Shown piece by piece: positions 1-7,700 of a stretch of DNA of 35,310 nucleotides. This DNA comes from CAZXVU01 sp964644465 (GTDB taxonomy: Bacteria > Chlamydiota > Chlamydiia > Chlamydiales > SM23-39). Position 1 is the stretch's first letter; every line of letters begins with the position of its first letter. A program made the translations under genes and the position numbers. The notes below the pieces were generated by a model, which saw only the letters and a program-made list of their open reading frames with translations, was not told the origin of the DNA and did not search any database. The DNA lies in NCBI GenBank assembly GCA_964644465.1, contig CAZXVU010000009.1, positions 1 through 35,310 on the forward strand, read 5' to 3'.

Positions 1-33
1 AGGGGTCCGTGGGTTCAAATCCTACCTCTTCCG
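1..33 (+). tRNA. 3' end of a tRNA, probably tRNA-Ser (5' part outside the window)
   Basis: Positions 9-13 and 21-25 form a five-pair T stem with one G-U wobble. They enclose the loop TTCAAAT. They are followed by the seven-base acceptor strand CTCTTCC (26-32) and discriminator G at 33. The preceding AGGGGTCC fits the 3' side of a long variable arm. A long variable arm with discriminator G points to serine; leucine would normally have A. No CCA is encoded. The anticodon lies outside the window, so the isotype is inferred. Confidence 0.75.
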
Positions 34-50
34 AATCTTATGAGGAAGAA

Positions 51-72
51 GCGATGCACCTGCGTGCATCGC
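51..72. repeat. Perfect hairpin, 9-bp stem, 4-nt loop
   Basis: GCGATGCAC (51-59) pairs perfectly with GTGCATCGC (64-72) around the loop CTGC. It starts 18 nt after the tRNA end and is not followed by a T-run, so it is not a classical intrinsic terminator. It may be a processing signal or part of a palindromic repeat element. Confidence 0.7.
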
Positions 73-139
73 GTGGTGGGATTTGAATCGAGGGCGATGT
101 TTTTGCTTTGCAAAAACCGACCGAGATCACCGTTCATCC

Positions 140-156
140 CATGCGCGCAGCGCATG
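140..156. repeat. Short hairpin, 7-bp stem, 3-nt loop
   Basis: CATGCGC (140-146) pairs with GCGCATG (150-156) around GCA. It is the second of three palindromes packed between the tRNA end and the first gene. Confidence 0.6.
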
Positions 157-170
157 CAGGATAGGGGTTT

Positions 171-197
171 GGGGGAAAGGGGATTGCCCTTTCCCCC
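171..197. terminator. Strong GC-rich hairpin, possible terminator or dispersed palindromic element
   Basis: GGGGGAAAGGG (171-181) pairs perfectly over 11 bp with CCCTTTCCCCC (187-197) around the loop GATTG. The downstream strand is pyrimidine-rich (GATTCTTCTTCATTTT) but lacks a clean T-run. It could end tRNA transcription, or be a genome-dispersed palindrome. The sequence alone does not decide. Confidence 0.5.
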
Positions 198-259
198 GAT
201 TCTTCTTCATTTTACTTTCTATCTTTCACGTGTCTACTATCTTTATCGCAAGAGAACCT

Positions 260-760
260 ATGAATGCGACCTCTTCAAGACTTCTAACGAATGCAGAGTA
301 CGACCAACTCGGCTATAAATTGGGCGATATTGAGCATGCGGCCTCTGATTATTACGACCGGGAAAATGGGTCTCCTCCTCCCAGTCGTTATATTGAGAAC
401 GGAACCCGCCGCTTCCCTCCCAACAGGAATGGGATCCGCATCACAGGACTCTTTGATCATTTAGCCGATTCGGCACTTGTGAAAAAAGCGATCAGGAGTT
501 GGAGAGAGACTTTCCATCTCTGGGATGTTTCCCAATACGTAGCTGTTCCCGCCAAAGAAGAGAAACTCAAAGAGCATCAAGCGAACACGCAACTCTTCAA
601 GATCGAGATTGTTCCTGATGTAATTCCTGAGAAACTCTATCAAGCCATTTTAGGGAGGTGGCTTAAAGATAAGTACGGTGAAGCGATTCCACTTTGTCAC
701 CATCACCTCATTCAAAGCTATGATAGAGAATTTACACGGATGGTCAGGATAGACAGATAG
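260..760 (+). CDS. Hypothetical protein, 166 aa
   Basis: I do not recognise this protein. The frame is open further upstream (from ATG 83), but that extension runs through the hairpin cluster. I therefore prefer ATG 260 (MNATSSRLL), which has a purine-rich AAGAGAA stretch just upstream. The predicted product is hydrophilic and soluble, with no signal peptide or membrane segment. It has a Pro/Arg-rich stretch near residues 39-58, a Trp-containing helix-like segment around 80-90, and a His cluster (CHHHL) about 20 residues before the end. The His cluster could bind metal, but no paired motif supports that. It stands alone, with a tRNA upstream and about 240 bases without a clear gene downstream. 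Confidence 0.55.
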   Translation: MNATSSRLLTNAEYDQLGYKLGDIEHAASDYYDRENGSPPPSRYIENGTRRFPPNRNGIRITGLFDHLADSALVKKAIRSWRETFHLWDVSQYVAVPAKEEKLKEHQANTQLFKIEIVPDVIPEKLYQAILGRWLKDKYGEAIPLCHHHLIQSYDREFTRMVRIDR

Positions 761-1001
761 ACACGGATAAGAAAACTGGACTTTAAGGCTTGTTATGTGA
801 GCAGATTCTACTGCTCTACACGTCAACAGGATAAATGGGAGTTTAGGTCTGCAAGGTCTAACCTTTAATATGACTCTCGATTTCTGATCTCCTTAACTGC
901 TTCTTCGAGTGCTGGCCTCCATCTTTTTTTAAAAAATATCTTGAATTGATTTTTGCTCCTCTTTAGCCTGATTCCTCATCAGTTTGATTAGGGCCAATAA
1001 A

Positions 1002-4000
1002 ATGAATCGAATTTTCTGTTTTGCACTTTTTCTTTTGTTCGCTTGCTTTGCACCACAATATGCAAGTGCCTCCGGAGACCTCGCTGGCACTGTCACAGAT
1101 TCGTTGACAGGCCTCCCGATTGCAGGAGCCTTGATTACTGTAACTAAAGGGAATCAGCAAAGACAAAGTACCATGACACTGGCAGATGGAACTTATGCAA
1201 TGCAAAATCTCAACCAAGGCAACTTTACAGTCATCGCTAGCGATTCCAATTATCAAACACAAACAGTAGGGATTAGAATACAAAACAATCGGACGGAAAT
1301 TGTTGATTTTGCATTAGTGCCAAATGGTGGGACGATATCTGGAACCGTTATCGATGCAGGAACAACGCTACCCATTTCCGGGGCAAGCGTAGAGATCTTT
1401 CAAGGACTGACTTTAATCATAACTGTGACTACTGATATCGCCGGATTCTATACAGCGCCTGATCTCGAACCGGGTATTTTTTATACTGTGAACGCTGCAG
1501 CTCCTGGTTATTCGACACTCTCTCAGGGTGCTACCGTCCAGGCAGGGGTCGTTACAACAGTTGATTTTGCTTTGCAATTTACTGCTGGAGGTATTTCCGG
1601 GACTGTAACAGATGCCGTAACCACCAATCCAATTCAAGACGCCTTTGTAGAGGTTTTTGATGGGTCTACATTGATTGGCTTTGCGAATACAGACGTCATG
1701 GGAATGTATACAATTTTGGATTTAGCTCCAGGCAGTTATACGGTGAATGCGAGTGCAGATGGGTATCAGTCAAAAGCTATTGGAGCTAGCGTTATTGGTG
1801 GTGCTACAACAATGAATGTAGACTTTGCCTTGGACCCTTTCCCAGGAACAATTGCAGGCACAGTAACGGATGCATCCACAGGGCTTCCTATTCCCGGTGC
1901 TGCTATAGATGCTTTTCAAGGCGTCACGCTCGTCGCATCTGTCTTGACCGATCCAAATGGGCAATACACCCTTTCAGATTTTGCTCCAGGCGATTATTTA
2001 GTCAGAGCCAATGCAAATCTGTATCAACAACAAATAAAGGCAGCAACTGTTACCTCGAATACAACAACCACTGTTGATTTTGCACTCGTAACACCTCCAG
2101 GAACGATTTCAGGAACCGCCAAAGATGCCGTAACGATGGCGCTTCTCCCAGGAGTTGCTGTCAATGTGTACAATGGTCAGACATTAATTGGCTCGGCAGT
2201 AACCGACCCGAATGGGTTTTATCAAATTCAAAATCTTTCACCCGGGAATTACACTGTCACTGCATCCAAAGCCACTTATCAAACACAGGCCATTGGAGCT
2301 ACGGTAACGGCTGGAGCCACAACAACCGTAGATTTTGCTCTCGTATTAACTCCAGGTACGATTTCAGGAACAGTGACAGATGCCGTAACGACGAGTCCTA
2401 TTGAGGGAGCTTCAGTATCTGTATTTAGCGGCCAGACGTTTATTGCCAATGCACTTACCGATGTTATGGGCAATTATACAATTCCCAATTTAGCGCCAGG
2501 TCAATACACGGTTATTGCAAGAGCTGGAACAACCTATCAAACTGCTTCTCAAGGCGCAACGGTGATCGGCGGCATGACGACAACGGTTGATTTTGCTTTG
2601 CAGCTGAATCCAGGAGCCATTACAGGAACTGTAACGAATGCTTCCAATGGACAGCCGCTTCCAGGAACCACTATTTCAGTATATTCCAATCTCACTGTTA
2701 TAGGATCAGCTTTAACAGATGCAAATGGGTTATATTCGATCAATGAATTGGCTCCCGGAAATTATACTGTGGTTGCAAGCGCTCCGGGTTTTAACTCCTC
2801 TGCTGTTGGAGCCATCGTTACTGCAAATACTACAACAGTTGTTGATTTTGCTTTAGCAGCGACCCCTGGAACGATTTCTGGAACAGTGATAGATGCCGTA
2901 ACGATGAGTAAGATCCCGGGAGCTGCTATCAACGTGTTCAGCGGTCAGACATTAATTGCATCGGCTTTAACTGACTCGAATGGCTTTTATCAAATTCAAA
3001 ATCTTTCCCCCGATAATTACGCTGTCACTGCATCCAAAGCAACTTATCAAACACAGGCCATTGGAGCCATGGTAACGGCTGGAACCACAACAACCGTAGA
3101 TTTTGCTCTCATAAAACCTCCTGGAACGATTACAGGAACAGTCACAGATGCCGTAACGACGAATCCTATTGAAGGAGCTTCAGTATCTGTATTTAGCGGC
3201 CAGACGTTTATTGCCAATGCACTTACCGATGCAATGGGCAAGTATACAATTCCTGATTTAGAGCCGGGTCAATACACAGTTATTGCTAGAGCTGGAACAA
3301 CCTATCAAACTGCTTCTCAAGGCGCAACGGTGATCGGTGGCATGACGACAACGGTCGATTTTGCTTTGCAGCTGAATCCCGGAGCCATCGCAGGAACTGT
3401 AACGAATACTTTCAATGGAAAGCCGATTCCAGGTACCGCGATTTCAGTGTATTCCAATCTCACTGTTATTGGATCAGCTTTAACAGATGCAAACGGCAGC
3501 TATTCAATTATCGGCCTTGCTGCCGGAAATTATACTGTTGTTGCAAACGCTAAGGATTTTAACATCGTTGCGGTTGGCGCCGTCGTTACTGCAGGGAATA
3601 CAACAATCGTTAATTTTGCTCTAGAAGTGACTCCTGGAACGATTTCCGGCACCGTTAGAAATGCTGCGACAAGCATGCCCATTCCAGGCACGGCGATTGA
3701 AGTGCGGAATGGACCTATCTTAATTGCATCGGCAATCACTGATCCAAATGGCCGCTATAGCATCCCTAATTTAGAGCCAGATATTTATTTTGTCACTGCA
3801 ATAGCCGTGGGTTTTCAAGCTCAAGCAAAAATTGCTACGGTAAGTCCCAGTCAGACCACCATTGTGGATTTTTCATTAAACCCTGTTCCGGGAGCTATCT
3901 CCGGTTTTGTAAGGGATGCTGTAACTACAAATCCTATTGTAAATGCCACGGTAGCTGTTTTTGATGGAACTACGTTGATTAACTCTGCTTTGACTGCTGT

Positions 4001-4688
4001 AAATGGATCCTATACCGTTCCTGATTTAGCGCCGGGCAACTACATCGTCCTTGTCATAGCACAAGGTTATCAAGAGGCATTTTCGGGTGAGACTGTTGTC
4101 TCAGGTGCAACAACAATGGCAGATTTCGCGCTGAATCGCAATCCTGGGACCATTTTTGGAAGAGTGACCGAGCAATGTACAGGCGGCCCCGTCCCAGGCG
4201 TATTGATCTTGGTGACGAATGGGTCCACAATTGTTGGTTATGAGCTCACAGATGGGAGTGGAAGTTATTCTATCGATACTCTTGCACCTGGCATTTATTC
4301 AGTAACAGCAGCGAAGAAAAATTTCGTCGCAGCCACCTCTATGGCTACCGTGATTGCAAATGCAAGAACAAGGGTAAATTTCTCACTAGTGCCTTTCCCA
4401 TTGCCTCCGACAAGTATTTCCGGTTGCGCGGTAAAAAATAAATTTCTAACACAGACAGATCTTGTCTACGTTATCTCATGGACGGCAAGTCCGAGTTCCT
4501 GTTTGACAGGGTATCAAATTTTTCGCAATGGAATACAAATTGCCTCTGTTCCTCCCACAACCCTAGAGTATCAAGACCATAATCGAAACAAGGAGACAAA
4601 TGTGTATTCTGTCCAGGCGGTGAATTCCTTTGGACTGATCGGTGCTCCCATAAGTGTAACAATATCGAATAACACGAAGTGTCGGTAG
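1002..4688 (+). CDS. Secreted protein of 13 carboxypeptidase-regulatory-like beta-sandwich repeats with a C-terminal FN3-like domain
   Basis: The 1228-residue product starts at ATG 1002; a TTG at 984 is in frame, but the signal peptide (MNRIFCFALFLLFACFAPQ, cleavage near ASA-SG) begins at the ATG. AGGG lies nine bases upstream. The mature protein is 13 consecutive units of about 85 residues, each of the form GTISGTVTDA..PIPGA.V.V..G....A.TD.NG.Y.I.NL.PG.YTV.A....YQ....GATV..G.TTTVDFAL. This pattern is typical of CarboxypepD_reg/CNA-B-like beta sandwiches. The last ~95 residues (after SISGCAVKNK) look like a fibronectin type III domain ending in Cys. There is no LPXTG motif or barrel, so it is probably exported and surface-associated or periplasmic. 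It is convergent with the large haemagglutinin-like gene, ending 41 nt from it. A structural or adhesive role is inferred. Confidence 0.85.
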   Translation: MNRIFCFALFLLFACFAPQYASASGDLAGTVTDSLTGLPIAGALITVTKGNQQRQSTMTLADGTYAMQNLNQGNFTVIASDSNYQTQTVGIRIQNNRTEIVDFALVPNGGTISGTVIDAGTTLPISGASVEIFQGLTLIITVTTDIAGFYTAPDLEPGIFYTVNAAAPGYSTLSQGATVQAGVVTTVDFALQFTAGGISGTVTDAVTTNPIQDAFVEVFDGSTLIGFANTDVMGMYTILDLAPGSYTVNASADGYQSKAIGASVIGGATTMNVDFALDPFPGTIAGTVTDASTGLPIPGAAIDAFQGVTLVASVLTDPNGQYTLSDFAPGDYLVRANANLYQQQIKAATVTSNTTTTVDFALVTPPGTISGTAKDAVTMALLPGVAVNVYNGQTLIGSAVTDPNGFYQIQNLSPGNYTVTASKATYQTQAIGATVTAGATTTVDFALVLTPGTISGTVTDAVTTSPIEGASVSVFSGQTFIANALTDVMGNYTIPNLAPGQYTVIARAGTTYQTASQGATVIGGMTTTVDFALQLNPGAITGTVTNASNGQPLPGTTISVYSNLTVIGSALTDANGLYSINELAPGNYTVVASAPGFNSSAVGAIVTANTTTVVDFALAATPGTISGTVIDAVTMSKIPGAAINVFSGQTLIASALTDSNGFYQIQNLSPDNYAVTASKATYQTQAIGAMVTAGTTTTVDFALIKPPGTITGTVTDAVTTNPIEGASVSVFSGQTFIANALTDAMGKYTIPDLEPGQYTVIARAGTTYQTASQGATVIGGMTTTVDFALQLNPGAIAGTVTNTFNGKPIPGTAISVYSNLTVIGSALTDANGSYSIIGLAAGNYTVVANAKDFNIVAVGAVVTAGNTTIVNFALEVTPGTISGTVRNAATSMPIPGTAIEVRNGPILIASAITDPNGRYSIPNLEPDIYFVTAIAVGFQAQAKIATVSPSQTTIVDFSLNPVPGAISGFVRDAVTTNPIVNATVAVFDGTTLINSALTAVNGSYTVPDLAPGNYIVLVIAQGYQEAFSGETVVSGATTMADFALNRNPGTIFGRVTEQCTGGPVPGVLILVTNGSTIVGYELTDGSGSYSIDTLAPGIYSVTAAKKNFVAATSMATVIANARTRVNFSLVPFPLPPTSISGCAVKNKFLTQTDLVYVISWTASPSSCLTGYQIFRNGIQIASVPPTTLEYQDHNRNKETNVYSVQAVNSFGLIGAPISVTISNNTKCR
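2100..3635 (+). repeat. Tandem duplication of a three-domain block (2 x 768 bp) inside the beta-sandwich repeat gene
   Basis: Repeats 5-6-7 (2100-2867) and 8-9-10 (2868-3635) are pairwise most similar (5 to 8, 6 to 9, 7 to 10), and both blocks are exactly 768 nt. Within the central domain long stretches are identical at the DNA level, for example around 2403-2460 and 3171-3228. This indicates a recent in-frame three-unit duplication on top of an older single-unit array. Confidence 0.85.
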
Positions 4689-4729
4689 GCCACCCCAACT
4701 GACTAATTTGGATAACAAAGGAACTTAAT

Positions 4730-7700
4730 TCAAGGATATAAAAGAAGTTCCCTTTTGGAACCTTCGGCCATCCAAACGGTCCAACTCTTTGGATGGTTGA
4801 TGAGATTGAGGTGGCGGCGCCGGAGATAGAATCCCTCGTCAGATAAAACATTGCCGCTGCCTACTTTTCCACTTTCCACTACGCTCCAGTTGCGGTATTC
4901 AATCCAGAAATGTTCTACCCAACCCGGGAATTCATTGTAGGGGTGGAGGTCGACAAAGAATTCATCGACAATTTCCATTGCCTCTGCAGTGGCCTGCTGC
5001 AGGCAGTTCTTATAGAAAAAAGTGAAGGGTATCCCAAGCCCAGCAATTCTGGCGGGGCAGGAGAAGAAGGTACACCACTGCTCGATCGAGGTGTCTTGAA
5101 ACATCGGCCCGGGATAACCTTGCGAGGAAGGAATGAATGAATTGAGAAGAGCTGTCGGATCGATCACATTGAAATTCTGCAGAGCAGTGAAGAGTTGCAG
5201 AGGTGTTCCCGTCAAAGAGCTTCCTGGCCCCATAGTTAATATCCCGATCGGGCGCATGGAATTGAAAGGAGGATTGGGGAAGTTGTTATCGACGGCGATC
5301 GTGAGAGAGGCTCCCATCGTTGCAGAGATCGACGCTCCAGCAGACAGAGTCAGATTATGCCCTGCTACGAAGATCATAGAAGAGGGGCTCGTGATCGATT
5401 GACCTGCGGCTAAAATGATATCGTCCCCAGCAAAACATTGAACAGGGCCTGTGGTGCTGACACAGGGGACAATGGCGGTGATCAATTGGATATCATTTTC
5501 TGCAAAAAGAGAGATTGCTCCTCCTGCTGTTGATCTGATCTGTCCTCCTATCTGCAAAAGAGAGGCGCCCGTAATGGGCGAGGTAAAGCACGATTGGGAT
5601 GCGCATTGGCCATTCAACTGTCCGGCATTGATGACGATCGCACCGCTGCTTGTTAAAACATTGCCATTGAGGACGACATTTCCGATTCCATTCTGCGTCC
5701 GATCAGAGATGATCGTGATCGTTCCAGTTACTCCCGTCGTCATATTCCGGTTCAAATTGACGAAATTTCCAGCTTCGCAACTGATCGAGCCTGAGGCAGA
5801 AGTGATCGCGGTGGCAGCTCCATTCACATTGATCGTATCTTGGGCGAGAAGGGTGATGGCGCCCGAAGTGCTGCTGATCGTCCCTACCGTCTGAGTGATC
5901 GACGCTGTGCTCGCAAACATCCGGTAAGGACAAGGGATATTGCAAGCTACACACACAGGAGCTGGCACGGCATTCGGAGTAGCGGCTCCCGCATTGATCG
6001 AAAGGGGTCCTGTGACCGTGGAAACGTTTGCAAGCAGAAAGACGGTTCCCGCACCCGATTGGTTGCAATCGGAGCCTAAAGTCAACGAACTCGCTCCAAG
6101 GGCGCCGAAAGCGACATTCACGATGAGGTCGTTCGATGCGATGATCCGAATATTCCCGGGAACCATGCCTGCAGGAGGGTTGAGGGTGATGTCGTTAAAC
6201 CCATCGGAGCAGACGCTGCCGCTGATGTCGAAAGCGCTCGGGTTGGCTAAGAAGCTGATGGAATTGATTGTCGTCGAGGGGCCTTCGATAATTAAGTTTT
6301 GCAACGTGGCTCCATCTTCTTGCAGTCCGGCAGAATGGAGGGTGAAATTTCCCGTCGTTGCAATCGTATGGGTTGCAATAGGTAAAGCGGTCACATTTGG
6401 ATCATATCGGAAAGCGCCCTGTCCATTGGGACAAATTGCGGGAGAAGAGGCATTGATCGGGTTTGGAGCGGTCGCTTGGAAAGCGCAAGTACTGACAATC
6501 GGAATGGGCAAAGGAGTTGTGTCAATGGAAGTCAAAAGTCCCCCTGCATATCCCCATAAATCGCTTGCGGCGAAAAGACTATCCGCTTCGAGGTAGATAA
6601 AGCCAGTCCCTGTGCTCAATGGAGTGCCGTACTGAATATCCCCTCCCGCCCGTACATCCACGTTGAAGCTAACGGGTGTAATCGCTACGGTTGGACCCGG
6701 CCCGAGTGTGACAGGCCCTGTGGCGGTTCCTCCTCTCGCAAGAATATGCCCCGCAGCTCGGATCCGCGCCGTTGCGGTGATATTCGGACTATTATAGGTT
6801 CCGATCCCGCTTCGGGAAGCGGAGTTTGTATTTGTAAACTCAATGTTCCGCCCCGCAGCTACGGAGATATTTCCCCCTGCAACAATACGCAGGGCTGTCG
6901 AGCCGCCGCCTGCCCCTGGAATTTGGAAGATAATATCTCGGGCTGCGCCGACAAAAACTCCCCCTGTTTGACTTGTCATCGGCGCGCCGATAAAACGGGA
7001 CTGTCCTGGCAGGGATGTTGCAAGGATATCGCGGCCTGCCGTCACTTCAATATCCCCTACATACGCTCCGCCGCCTCCGGGCAATCCTGTACCTATATAG
7101 GCTAACCTGCCCGCTCCAGCCGCAGATAGAATGATATCATTCCCTACAGTCAAAACCATGGGTTGATTGACCGCCGCTCCAGCGCCTATTAGAAGATTCA
7201 TCGCAGCCCCCACTCCCGTATCGCTGAGAGCGGTTGGATTCTGAGTGAGATTTCCCGTGCAGGTGAGGGTGATGGTAGAATTGACTTGAAAGACGGTGTA
7301 GGGAGGATTCGCAATTCCCCCATGACCGATCAATGCCTCAGTATCAGCCACACCTGTCGTCAAAGTGATATTTCCAAAAGCGGGAAACGCCCCTCCGGCT
7401 GTAACCGTGATATTCCCCGTAAATGTGGGAGGAAATACCGCTCCAGTCTGAGAGTAAGAGCCATGGCCGATCCGGGCTTGCAATCCCCCATTTAAATTGA
7501 TATTTCCCGATTGGCTGGTGACAAAAATGTTTCCATTTTGATTCGTAGCGCCTGCTACGGCATTGGCAAAATTCCGGCTCCCGTGGCCAATCCATGCTAA
7601 GCCGTTACCCGCTTGAGAGTTGATATTGATTGTATTCACCACATTGACCGAGATGTTGGCGGCATTCACAACGCCAGTTGCAGTATCAACCGTCGCATCG

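Noticed and set aside
83..259. Upstream extension of the first hypothetical gene from ATG 83
   Set aside because: It runs through two strong palindromes and has low-complexity, unconvincing sequence. ATG 260 has a better upstream context.
865..966. Minus-strand open stretch ending KKRWRPALEEAVKEIRNRESY
   Set aside because: It looks like the C-terminus of a protein, but only about 33 codons are open and no start is present. It is too short to call even as a pseudogene.
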